Assembly: GCA_011050685.1 (NCBI GenBank)
Contig: DRFF01000169.1
Location: 1 to 64,000, forward strand
Length of the DNA: 64,000 nucleotides
Origin: Aurantimonas coralicida
GTDB lineage: Bacteria > Pseudomonadota > Alphaproteobacteria > Rhizobiales > Rhizobiaceae
Direction of reading: 5' to 3'
Shown: piece by piece, positions 1 to 7,487 of the stretch
How the letters are laid out: every line of letters begins with the position of its first letter
How positions within the stretch are numbered: position 1 is the stretch's first letter
Made by a program: the position numbers and the translations under genes
The notes under the pieces: model-generated
The model's database searches: none
Seen by the model: only the letters and a program-made list of their open reading frames with translations
What the model was told of the DNA's origin: nothing

Positions 1-90
1 AACCGCTACATGCAGACCGAGCCTATGGCCGAACTCATGGCCACAGGCAGCAAGCCAGAAACCATACGGATTTCCACCGCAGTCGCCTGA
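1..90 (+). CDS. C-terminal fragment of an unidentified protein (cut by window edge)
   Basis: The first frame is open from the window edge and ends in TGA at 88-90, giving 29 residues that finish with the sequence RISTAVA. The start lies outside the window, so length and family cannot be judged and I do not recognise the fragment. It points toward the leftward genes that follow, so it would be convergent with them. Codon use looks compatible with coding, but 29 residues are too few to be sure. Confidence 0.35.
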   Translation, partial: NRYMQTEPMAELMATGSKPETIRISTAVA

Positions 91-106
91 AACGGAGCCG
101 CTTCAG

Positions 107-268
107 TTACACCCCAATTTCCACCACGTTGACGGACGCGACCCAGTCGCCGGCGTCCTCGTCGACAGTTACCCCGAAGATACGTAGGCCAGACATCCGA
201 GCTTCTCGCACCTCGACAGTACCGTGACTGGGCACCAGGGCGAAAACCACATCACTAATTCGTGCCAT
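107..268 (-). CDS. hypothetical 53-aa protein
   Basis: A short leftward reading frame starts at ATG 268 and ends at TAA 107. Its start overlaps the stop (255-257) of the upstream frame by 14 nt, an arrangement typical of translational coupling. The product is acidic with alternating hydrophobic and charged residues (residues 26-36 contain SGLRIFGV, the end contains VASVNVVEIGV) and looks beta-rich. No family is recognised. It is the last frame of the leftward group that begins with the heme-copper operon, but it may be unrelated accessory DNA. Confidence 0.4.
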   Translation of the reverse strand: MARISDVVFALVPSHGTVEVREARMSGLRIFGVTVDEDAGDWVASVNVVEIGV

Positions 269-758
269 CACGGCGTGCGGCAATTGCTCCGCGGAGAGTT
301 TCGGCGGCGTCTTCGAGACTGCTTTCCCGTTCAGCGGCAATCTCTGCCAAGAAACGCGGGCGGTCGGCGTCAGGGGTAAGATCAAGCGCCCCGCCCAGCA
401 CCTCCGCTCCGGCGGGACATCCCAGGATGCGTGCGACTTAGCGCAGGGGCATCCAGCCTTCGATCGTCTGCTCCTGGTGCATGGGGTGCGCCCAATGCAG
501 GGTAAAAATCGGTTCACCTTGGATCGATACTCGTGCGCTTTGGCTTGCGTGCCATCCTATCTGCATGCCGTGCCAAGACATAACCTTCCACAACGCAGCG
601 TTGAAAGTTAATGGGCGCGCATCTCTGCCGGTAAGGTCGTGATTGAGGTCATCACCGTCTGGTATGGTTGTGGCTTCCAAATCCAACTGAATCAAATTCG
701 GGGAAAAGCATAGTTCGTTGCACAGATTGCAGAGTTGACGAGGCTGGTCATGGATCAT
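255..758 (-). pseudogene. hypothetical gene interrupted by an in-frame TAA
   Basis: A leftward frame starts at ATG 758, ten bases after an AGGAG sequence, and runs to a TAA at 438-440. The same frame then stays open for another 60 codons, with protein-like composition, to TAG 255-257. The first part has a Cys cluster (CNLCNELC near residue 10) and is rich in His and Trp. The second part resembles an acidic helix. Either one gene carries a nonsense mutation, or the first 106 residues are the whole product and the rest is relic. It starts 28 nt after the hemerythrin stop codon. No family is recognised. Confidence 0.4.
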
Positions 759-785
759 GACGTGCATTCTCCTGCGGCCCACCCG

Positions 786-1181
786 TCAATGCGGATGCTG
801 GCCGAGGCGGGAATGGAGCCGGGCGTCATGCGTCTTGAAGTGCTCGGTGAACCATGGGTCCAGCGCAGCGATCAGTCGGCCGCCTTGGTCCCCGTCGCCG
901 GCTTCGTAATCGCTCATGATATCCCGCAACTCGTCGAGCAGCCGCTCGTGATCGGCCTTGTGCTGCGCGATCTGGTCGTAGTCGTGCTCGCGCATGAATT
1001 TCTCCTCCAGCGCGAAATGCGCCGATATCCCGCGAAATAGATCGCCGAAGGCGGCGACCGCATCGCCGTCCCCGATCAGCGCGTCGCCAAGCCGGTTGAC
1101 GAGATCGATCAGTTCCTTGTGCTCGTGGTCGACAGCCGGAACGCCCACGTTATAGCTGTCCTTCCATTCCATCCGGGGCAT
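786..1181 (-). CDS. bacteriohemerythrin
   Basis: This 131-aa protein has the full hemerythrin di-iron signature: His19 and the HEH motif at the N-terminus, His55 with Glu59 (HFALEE), His74 and His78 (HKADH), and His114 with Asp119 (HFKTHD). Single-domain bacterial hemerythrins bind O2 and sometimes NO at a non-heme di-iron site in the cytoplasm. ATG 1181 is preceded by AGGAG. It is the last well-supported gene of the leftward operon containing the nitric-oxide-reductase-like genes, so a role in O2 or NO binding near that enzyme is an inference from context. Confidence 0.9.
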   Translation of the reverse strand: MPRMEWKDSYNVGVPAVDHEHKELIDLVNRLGDALIGDGDAVAAFGDLFRGISAHFALEEKFMREHDYDQIAQHKADHERLLDELRDIMSDYEAGDGDQGGRLIAALDPWFTEHFKTHDARLHSRLGQHPH

Positions 1182-1202
1182 TGAAAGCTCCTCTCGCAGA
1201 AG

Positions 1203-1700
1203 TCAGTTGAACACGAAGCCGCCCTGCTCGGCGCGAAAGTCGATGACGAGATTCTGCTCCGCCGCCAGGTTAACGCGCCGTGCGGCCTCATAGTCGAAGC
1301 CATCGGCGCGCCCAGTGTCGGCCAGGCGGACGGCGATTTCATGATCGCCCGCGCCGAGCGGGAAACGCTTGTACACCCGGGCCGGACCGTCGCCGGCCAG
1401 GCCGCTCGGCGACAGTTCGGCGCGAAGCGCCGGCTCACCATCGATGTCGAGTTCGAGCCGAAGCGCCGCCCGCTCGCGATCGCAGATCTCACGCTTGCGC
1501 ATATTCGCCGGCAATCGAGCCAGTTCCTCGGCGTCGAGCTGTCGGCAGTTGCGCGCGCCGCCATGGGTGAAGCTGAGCTTCACCACGCCTGTCCCCTCCG
1601 GCAGGGTCCGCCATGACGGCGCGGCCGAGAAAAACGCGGCGCCGGTGGCGACCACCGCCGTTACGGCGGTGCCGAGGATCAGGCGACGGACCCGGCTCAT
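1203..1700 (-). CDS. small exported/anchored protein of the heme-copper operon, unknown function
   Basis: This 165-aa product starts with a basic stretch and a hydrophobic segment (residues 8-27), consistent with a signal anchor or signal peptide, so most of it should be periplasmic. It contains two Cys residues (near 50 and 72) and a beta-rich C-terminal half. The start ATG 1698-1700 overlaps the stop of the upstream cytochrome b/FeS gene as ATGA, so the two are translationally coupled. I do not recognise the family. Close coupling suggests it assists the membrane electron-transfer protein encoded just upstream. Confidence 0.75.
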   Translation of the reverse strand: MSRVRRLILGTAVTAVVATGAAFFSAAPSWRTLPEGTGVVKLSFTHGGARNCRQLDAEELARLPANMRKREICDRERAALRLELDIDGEPALRAELSPSGLAGDGPARVYKRFPLGAGDHEIAVRLADTGRADGFDYEAARRVNLAAEQNLVIDFRAEQGGFVFN

Positions 1701-3283
1701 GGGTCGACCTCCTTGAGCGGCGGGGGGAACTGCTGCGTCGCTCCCGCCGTCGGAGAAACATCGGCTGGCAGCGCCGCGAGACGATCCTGGAAGGCCGCCA
1801 ATTCGCGCGCAAGCCGCGCCGTTTCCGTCGGCCCCGCCCAGACCGTCGCCAGCCGGGCGCGCGGCACCCGGGCGCGCAGATAGGGATCGCGGGTCGCCGC
1901 GATACGTTGCTCGGTCCATTCCATGCCGAAGCGGTGCTGGCATTCCCGCTCGGCGCAACCGGCGATCGCCACGCCGTCGGCCAGATCGCGCGACAGGATG
2001 AAGTCGATCAGCGATGGCGGGGCCATGGCGACACAGGGCAGCACCACCCGTCCCGGCACATCCCTTCCCGCGGCGCCATGGGCGCAAGCCAGCGTCAGCA
2101 CCCGCCCCGGCCCTTTCAGCTCCACTGCGGCCGCGATCACCTGCTCGCGAACCATCTTCAGCGAGAGGTCGGGCAGGTCGATCCCGGTCACCAGATCGAT
2201 GGAGCGGCGGAACGGCGTCGAGGACGGGCAGGCCCCCATGCAGATGCCGCAGGCGACGCAGCGATCGGGATCGACTTCGGCCTGGTGGGGAAACGGCGCG
2301 CCATCGGTGCGCGGCACCAGTGTGACCGCGCCGTAGGGGCAATCCTCGACGCAGCGGTTGCAGCCGTTGCAATGGTCGAGAAACACCTCGGCCGGCGCCG
2401 GACGGGGCTTGGGCGGCAACCAGGGAAGGGCCGAGATTCCGACGGTGAAGAGTACGAGGCCGGCCCAGATTACCCCCGCCGGCACCAGATCCATCACCGG
2501 ATAGAGCGGCAGGATGAACCAGTCGATCCCGACCTGCGCCGGCACCATCGCCAGATCGGCCGCGGCCTGCGAGCGGGCGGGTAGCAGCAGCGAGGCTATC
2601 AACAGGCCCGCCAGCACCATGCCGCCGAGCTCCCGTCTCGGGGCGGTCCGGGCATCGCTGATCCGCTGGACATGGATCCACATCACCAGCAACAGGATCA
2701 GCGGCACCGCGATATGGAGGAACACCAGCAGGGTGAAGAACCGCCCGCTCAGCGACGCTGGCGTGAGAAAATTGCGCGCCACCGGCTCGCCGAAGAAGGG
2801 CAGCCAGTCGAGCAGCTCGGTGCTGGCGATGGCGACGTATTGCGCCAAACGGTCCCAGACCAGCCAATAGCCGGTGATGCCGGAGATATAGACCAGCCAG
2901 ATCAGCGGCACGCCGGTGACCCAGGAGAACCATCGCGCGCCGCGATGGCGCCCCCTGGCGAACTCGCGGACCAGATGAACCAGCATGACCGCGATCATCA
3001 GGTCGGACGCGTAGCGGTGAAAACTTCGCGCGATGCCGGCGTGGAACCAGTGGTCGTTGGTCAGCCACTCGATCGACGTATAGGCGTTCACCACGCCGGT
3101 ATCGAAGAAGATGAACAGATAGACCCCGGTCGCCGTGACGATCCAGAACAGGAACCAGCCGAGCGTGCCAAGCTGGGCCATCGGGTTCCACTCGGGTCCG
3201 AAGATGGCGTCGAGTGCCCGTTCGACCCGGTCGAAGCCGCGGCTCAGGGTAGTACCGACGGCTCTCATACCTCGTCCCGACAT
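1697..3283 (-). CDS. cytochrome b / 2x[4Fe-4S] / MvhD-like fusion protein
   Basis: The 528-aa protein has three visible modules. Residues about 38-205 form a cytochrome b6-like four-helix region with two His pairs (His89/His103 and His190/His204) able to hold two b hemes. A hydrophobic linker follows to about 290. Two ferredoxin-type Cys clusters (C305, 308, 311, 315 and C342, 345, 348, 352) come next. The C-terminal part (about 390-470) has Cys at 400, 417, 443 and 448 and resembles the MvhD/hydrogenase iron-sulfur subunit family. Inferred role: membrane electron transfer between the quinone pool and a soluble donor or the neighbouring CuA enzyme. It overlaps the SCO gene by 19 nt and the next gene by 4 nt. 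The architecture is clear; the function is not. Confidence 0.85.
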   Translation of the reverse strand: MSGRGMRAVGTTLSRGFDRVERALDAIFGPEWNPMAQLGTLGWFLFWIVTATGVYLFIFFDTGVVNAYTSIEWLTNDHWFHAGIARSFHRYASDLMIAVMLVHLVREFARGRHRGARWFSWVTGVPLIWLVYISGITGYWLVWDRLAQYVAIASTELLDWLPFFGEPVARNFLTPASLSGRFFTLLVFLHIAVPLILLLVMWIHVQRISDARTAPRRELGGMVLAGLLIASLLLPARSQAAADLAMVPAQVGIDWFILPLYPVMDLVPAGVIWAGLVLFTVGISALPWLPPKPRPAPAEVFLDHCNGCNRCVEDCPYGAVTLVPRTDGAPFPHQAEVDPDRCVACGICMGACPSSTPFRRSIDLVTGIDLPDLSLKMVREQVIAAAVELKGPGRVLTLACAHGAAGRDVPGRVVLPCVAMAPPSLIDFILSRDLADGVAIAGCAERECQHRFGMEWTEQRIAATRDPYLRARVPRARLATVWAGPTETARLARELAAFQDRLAALPADVSPTAGATQQFPPPLKEVDP

Positions 3284-4089
3284 CGCCCCACCGGCCGCCG
3301 GTTACCCAGCCAGAGCCGCAGGATCACGATCCCCGTCAGGATCAGCGAGAGCCCGCCAAGCACGATGCCGAAGCCGATCGCATAGTCGAACTCGTAGGCC
3401 CCCGTCGCCGGGTTGTAGGTCGTGCAGATGAACTTGATCCGGTCGATCAGGCCCTCGCGAGTGATCCCTCGCAGGCTCGTGCCATAGATCAGGTCCTTGA
3501 GCGGTTCCAACAACATCTGGATCGGGAAGTCGTCGCCATAGATATGGCGGTAGACGCGCCCCTCGGCGTCGAGGATCGTCGTCTGGGTGATGTGCTCGAA
3601 GCCGCCCGCCGCGGCGCGGTAGCTGAAGCCGACATCGGCGAGAAGCCGCCGCAGCGTCGCCGCGTCGGCGCTGGCGAGCCGCCAGTCCGCCTCGGGAATA
3701 CGCTGTGTTTTGGCGAAGGCGTCGAGCCGGGCCGGCGTGTCGTTGCGGGCGTCGAAGCCGAGCGTCAGCACCGAGAATTGCTGCGCGCCGAAGACGCGAC
3801 GCGCCTCCTCGACCGCCTCGATTATCCGCTGCGTCGTCGGCGGACAGACCGACGAGCAACTCGTATAGACGATGCTGACCACCAGCGGCCGGCTGCGAAG
3901 CTCGGCCAGCGGGAGCGACGCGCCATGACGGTCGACCAGCGTATAGTCGCCGACGAGCTCGCCGACCGCGGCTTCGCTCGCGGCCACCACCTCGGCCGGG
4001 TCGAAGCTCTCGGCGCCCTGCGTCCGCGACGGCAAGAGGGCTGCGAGCAGGAGCGCGGCAGCGGCGAGACGGCGGATCAGGTCGCCCAT
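3265..4089 (-). CDS. senC: SCO1/SenC copper chaperone
   Basis: SCO-family proteins deliver copper to, and reduce, the CuA centre of heme-copper enzymes in the periplasm. This 274-aa protein has an N-terminal signal segment (about residues 7-20), the CxxxC copper site (C78 and C82 in TSCSSVC) and the conserved distal His166. It also has a C-terminal transmembrane helix (about 237-259), which is less usual. ATG 4089 lies inside the 3' end of ctaB (13-nt overlap). A SenC gene beside a CuA subunit II and a catalytic subunit matches the norSY-senC arrangement described for sNOR enzymes. Confidence 0.9.
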   Translation of the reverse strand: MGDLIRRLAAAALLLAALLPSRTQGAESFDPAEVVAASEAAVGELVGDYTLVDRHGASLPLAELRSRPLVVSIVYTSCSSVCPPTTQRIIEAVEEARRVFGAQQFSVLTLGFDARNDTPARLDAFAKTQRIPEADWRLASADAATLRRLLADVGFSYRAAAGGFEHITQTTILDAEGRVYRHIYGDDFPIQMLLEPLKDLIYGTSLRGITREGLIDRIKFICTTYNPATGAYEFDYAIGFGIVLGGLSLILTGIVILRLWLGNRRPVGRCRDEV

Positions 4090-4946
4090 CGGACCGCGGC
4101 ATCGAGATAGACGCCCGTGACAAGCAGCGCGAATTGCACGAGCGAGGCGCGAAAATTGGTCATCGCGGTCTGCCGCGACGGCGCCGCCCAGAGCTGGACC
4201 GAACGCCATAGGAACAGCCCGCCGCCGGCCAGCGCGAAGACGCCGTAGACCAGACCCATGCCGGTGGCGAGCGGTAAGAGGGAGAGCACCAGCAACACCG
4301 CTGCGTGACCGAGGATGATCGGCGCCCATACCTTTTCGGACACGATCACTGGCAGCATCGGCACGCCGCACCGCCGATAGTCGTCGCCCTTCGCCGCCGC
4401 CAGCGACCAGAAGTGCGGCGGCGTCCAGAAGAACATGACGAGGGCGAGGATCACCGGCGTCGCCTGCATTTCGCCGCCGACCGCCGCCGCACCGGCGAGG
4501 ATGGCGAAACTGCCGGACGCGCCGCCGACCACGATGTTCCACACGCTCCGCCGCTTCAGCCATACGGTATAGACCCAGCCATAGGTGATGGCGCCGAGAA
4601 ACAGCCAGAACGCCGCCAGTGAACCTCCGACCGACCAGGCCATGACCAGCGAGGCGAGCAGCAGGCCGGCAAAGGTCACCGGCCAGATCGGACCGGGCTT
4701 CAGGCGGCCGCTGGCGAAGGGCCGGGCGTGGGTCCGCCGCATGTCCCGGTCGCTCTCGCGCTCCCAGTAATGGTTGAAGGCGCCGGCCGCCCCGCTGGCG
4801 CCGAGGACCGCGAGCAGGAAGACACTGGCCTGGAGCGGCGACAGCGCCCCTTCGCTGGCCAGCATCCCGGCCAGCGCTGCCAGCGCGACGGCGAAGCCTA
4901 TCCTCAGCTTCAGGATCGAACCGGTTATGCGGAGCGCGGCCAGCAT
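4077..4946 (-). CDS. ctaB: protoheme IX farnesyltransferase (heme O synthase)
   Basis: This 289-aa polytopic protein belongs to the UbiA prenyltransferase family. It carries the conserved aspartate-rich motif near residue 65 (NHYWERESDRDMRRT), followed by the RPFASG-type segment and a conserved FFWTPPHFW region. It farnesylates heme b to heme O, needed for o- or a-type heme enzymes. ATG 4946 is chosen because it follows a GA-rich Shine-Dalgarno region and starts just before the conserved first helix. The longer frame upstream would run into the catalytic-subunit gene. Its presence suggests that the operon's heme-copper enzyme contains heme O or A. Confidence 0.9.
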   Translation of the reverse strand: MLAALRITGSILKLRIGFAVALAALAGMLASEGALSPLQASVFLLAVLGASGAAGAFNHYWERESDRDMRRTHARPFASGRLKPGPIWPVTFAGLLLASLVMAWSVGGSLAAFWLFLGAITYGWVYTVWLKRRSVWNIVVGGASGSFAILAGAAAVGGEMQATPVILALVMFFWTPPHFWSLAAAKGDDYRRCGVPMLPVIVSEKVWAPIILGHAAVLLVLSLLPLATGMGLVYGVFALAGGGLFLWRSVQLWAAPSRQTAMTNFRASLVQFALLVTGVYLDAAVRWAT

Positions 4947-4956
4947 CTCGCCGCCC

Positions 4957-6690
4957 TCACCGGAACAGCCAGAGGTCGGACAGATACTTCCAGTTGACGA
5001 AGTAGTAGAGCACAAAGGAGACGAAGAAAATCGTCACCAAAACGATCGTGCCCGGCAGCTTGACCGTGCCCTCGCTGCCGTAGTGCGATGCCGCATACGG
5101 TCCCTGTGCGTGCAGCGGGAACTGCATCGGCTGCGCTCCGGCGGTGTCGAGCTTCTTGCCGAAGAACACGGTGCCAACCGTGATCAGGATGTAGAGCGCG
5201 CCGCCCAGGCCCGCGATGAGCGCGAAGATGCCGTTCAGCCCCATCATCAGGAAGGCACCGGGCGCATACTCGAAGGCATGCGCTGCATCGGTCAGGGTGA
5301 TGTCCCAGTGCCGCCGCGCGACGCCGAGGGTGCCCGCCCCCATCATGAACAGCGAGATGCCTCCGGCGCCGATGCCGAACAGATAGGGCTGCCACTTCGC
5401 CAGCTTCGGCCAGATGACCTCGCGTTGGAAGATGAGCGGCAACAACAGATAGGTCACCGCCATGAAGGCGAGCGTGGTGCCGGCGACGACAGTGCCATGG
5501 AAATGGCCGGGCACATAGATGGTGTTGTGCATCAGGACGTTGAGCTGTTCGGTGCCGAGCACGACACCGGAGATGCCGCCGATAAAGCCGAACATCACCA
5601 GGCTGAGGAACATGCCAGAGAAGGCCGGGTTGCCCCAGGGCGCCTTCTGCAGCCACTCGAACCACCCCTTCCGGAAGCCGTTGCGCCGCTGCGCCGCCTC
5701 GATCGCGCCGGGGACCGTCAGTCCGTGGATCATCGAGCCCATGACGGCCAGATACATCATATAGGAGGTGTTGATGATCTTCCACTCGGAACTCATGCCG
5801 GGTTCGGCCAGCAGATGATGCGCCGAGGCGAGTTGCAGGAACAGGATATACATCAGGAAGGCGGTCCGGCTGACCTTCTCGGACAAGGGCTTCGCCCCCA
5901 CCACCAGCGCCGCGATCAGATACCAGACCGAAACATGGGCTGAAACGTTCATCTGCTGCGAGGAATGGCCCATCCCCCACCAGATCACCTTGTACATCAG
6001 CGGATCGATGTTCGAGATCAGCCCGAGCGACCAGAGCCAGGTCGGGATCAGGATGATCGCGCCGGACGCGATGGTGAATACCGCGATAATCGCCGCCGTC
6101 AGTGCGCCGAAGGTGACCAACGGTATCGATCCCTCATAGGTGCGCTCGGCACGGGCGATGACCAGAGTACCGAAGAAGACCGCGACGCCGATCAGTGCGC
6201 CGACCGCGAAGAGAATCAGCGATAGATAGAACCAGGACGACGCCATCATCGGCGGGTAGGAGGTGAACATCACGGATGAGTCGCCGCGCAGCACCGCGTA
6301 GTTCGCCATCAACGCGCCGACGATCATCAGCACGAAGCCGAGCCAGGCAAATTTCGGCGCGGCGAGACGCGAGTTCAGGAGAACCGCCGAGGCTAGATAG
6401 AGAATCGCGATCTCGAAGAATATGATCCAGAAGAGCAGCACATTGGCGCCGTGCCCGGTCAGGACCAGATAGAACCACTCGGCCGGCAGAAGATGCACCG
6501 CCGGCCAGCGGGTCAGCGCCACCGCCACCCCCATCAGCCCGCCGAGCATGAGAAAGACGACGGCAGCCACCGCATTGGCCTTGATCAGTCGCTGAGCGGC
6601 GACGTCCACCTTCAGCCCGGTGTAGCCGCATTTGCGGAACACGGCCTCGGAAAAAGCGCCTGGCGCGATGCCTGCATCGATCGTGGTCAT
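4957..6690 (-). CDS. norY: heme-copper catalytic subunit, probable CuA-type nitric oxide reductase (NorY/sNOR-like)
   Basis: The 577-aa protein has about 12-14 transmembrane helices and keeps all six histidines of the heme-copper superfamily: His80 and His398 for the low-spin heme, His396 for the high-spin heme, and His242, His291 and His292 for CuB. Oxidases of families A and B have a Tyr four residues after the first CuB His (HPEVY type), cross-linked to His. Here the motif is GHSSQQ, so position 246 is Gln. Loss of this Tyr is typical of nitric oxide reductases. With the CuA subunit, SenC, nir neighbours and an FNR box, an sNOR/eNOR-like NO reductase is the best call. A divergent oxidase remains possible. 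ATG 6690 has AAAGGAG upstream. Confidence 0.75.
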   Translation of the reverse strand: MTTIDAGIAPGAFSEAVFRKCGYTGLKVDVAAQRLIKANAVAAVVFLMLGGLMGVAVALTRWPAVHLLPAEWFYLVLTGHGANVLLFWIIFFEIAILYLASAVLLNSRLAAPKFAWLGFVLMIVGALMANYAVLRGDSSVMFTSYPPMMASSWFYLSLILFAVGALIGVAVFFGTLVIARAERTYEGSIPLVTFGALTAAIIAVFTIASGAIILIPTWLWSLGLISNIDPLMYKVIWWGMGHSSQQMNVSAHVSVWYLIAALVVGAKPLSEKVSRTAFLMYILFLQLASAHHLLAEPGMSSEWKIINTSYMMYLAVMGSMIHGLTVPGAIEAAQRRNGFRKGWFEWLQKAPWGNPAFSGMFLSLVMFGFIGGISGVVLGTEQLNVLMHNTIYVPGHFHGTVVAGTTLAFMAVTYLLLPLIFQREVIWPKLAKWQPYLFGIGAGGISLFMMGAGTLGVARRHWDITLTDAAHAFEYAPGAFLMMGLNGIFALIAGLGGALYILITVGTVFFGKKLDTAGAQPMQFPLHAQGPYAASHYGSEGTVKLPGTIVLVTIFFVSFVLYYFVNWKYLSDLWLFR

Positions 6691-6701
6691 GGCGCTCTCC
6701 T

Positions 6702-7235
6702 TTATTCAGTCACGCGAATCCGGCCGGTCATCTGGTGATGGCCGATGCCGCAATACTCGTTGCAGACGATGCCGAACTCCCCCGCCTCGGTCGGCGTCAG
6801 GGTGATGACATGTTCGTATCCAGGCTGGACCTGGATGTTGATGTTGGTCGGCTGCAGCGAGAAACCGTGCTGCCAGTCGGCCGAACTCATATGGATGCGG
6901 TAGCTCTGGTCCTTCTTCAGCTCGAGAATCGGCCACCACTCCCAGAGACGCGCGAGTAAATAGACCTCCTCACCGGCCGGCGGGCGGACCACCGGCACGC
7001 CCTCCTCCTCGCCGACCTGCCACTGTTCGGCGAACGCCTCGACCTTTTCGACATATTTGTCCGGGTTGATCCGGTAGGTCTCATTCGCAAGGTTCTGATC
7101 GCCGATGAAGTGCCAGGCGATCATGAAGAAGAACATGAACAGGCCCCAGAGGAAGGCGATGACGATCCAGCTGAGCTCGATCTTGTGGATCGGCTCGTTC
7201 CACCAAATCCGGTTTTGTGGAGGGGTGATGGCCAT
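6702..7235 (-). CDS. norS: heme-copper enzyme subunit II with CuA site (NorS-like)
   Basis: This 177-aa protein has one N-terminal transmembrane helix (about residues 22-44) and a cupredoxin domain facing the periplasm. The CuA ligands are all present: His123, then Cys158, Glu160, Cys162, His166 and Met169 in the CNEYC-x3-H-x2-M motif. CuA accepts electrons from a cytochrome c or cupredoxin and passes them to the catalytic subunit. It is short, with a single helix, as in ba3-type and norSY-type enzymes rather than the two-helix form of aa3 oxidases. AGGAG precedes ATG 7235, and the gene ends 12 nt before the catalytic subunit start. Confidence 0.88.
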   Translation of the reverse strand: MAITPPQNRIWWNEPIHKIELSWIVIAFLWGLFMFFFMIAWHFIGDQNLANETYRINPDKYVEKVEAFAEQWQVGEEEGVPVVRPPAGEEVYLLARLWEWWPILELKKDQSYRIHMSSADWQHGFSLQPTNINIQVQPGYEHVITLTPTEAGEFGIVCNEYCGIGHHQMTGRIRVTE

Positions 7236-7244
7236 CTCGGACTC

Positions 7245-7406
7245 CTATTGGGCGAGCGGAATTGTGACGATCTCCATCACGCCCCAGATCAGATAAAGCA
7301 CAGTGGGGATTGTGATCCCGAACACCAGCAGCAGGAAAGGGTTGTCGAGAAGCTGCTGCATGAAAGGGATACGCTCCGGGCGCGGAGTGTCCGGTTCATC
7401 GGCCAT
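7245..7406 (-). CDS. small single-helix membrane protein, first gene of the heme-copper operon
   Basis: A 53-aa frame runs from ATG 7406 to TAG 7245, ten bases before the CuA subunit start. The polar N-terminus (residues 1-20) is followed by one hydrophobic helix (about 23-50). Heme-copper enzymes often have such small accessory subunits encoded first in the operon, so it is likely a small subunit or assembly factor; no specific family is recognised. It lies 68 bp downstream of the FNR-type box at 7474-7487, which makes it the promoter-proximal gene of this operon. Confidence 0.75.
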   Translation of the reverse strand: MADEPDTPRPERIPFMQQLLDNPFLLLVFGITIPTVLYLIWGVMEIVTIPLAQ

Positions 7407-7473
7407 GCTATTCCCTTCCCTTCCGGATATTCCCGAGACCTTTCAAGAATACCGACGCCCGGGCGTGGGCGGC

Positions 7474-7487
7474 TTGACGAAAGTCAA
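7474..7487. promoter_or_regulatory. FNR/NNR-type box for the heme-copper operon
   Basis: The sequence TTGAC-GAAA-GTCAA is a near-perfect dyad matching the Crp/Fnr-superfamily consensus TTGAT-N4-ATCAA used by FNR, Dnr and NnrR. It lies 68 bp upstream of ATG 7406, suitable for activation at about -41.5, and overlaps the last codons of cbiX. It implies that the norSY-like operon is induced by low oxygen or NO, like nirS. The regulator encoded at 20780-21487 is a candidate partner. Confidence 0.75.

Noticed and set aside
4957-6690. Interpretation of the catalytic subunit as an ordinary aa3 or cbb3 oxidase
   Set aside because: Subunit II has CuA, which excludes cbb3, and the cross-linked Tyr position is Gln, which argues against aa3/ba3 oxidases. 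I still keep a divergent oxidase as a minor possibility.
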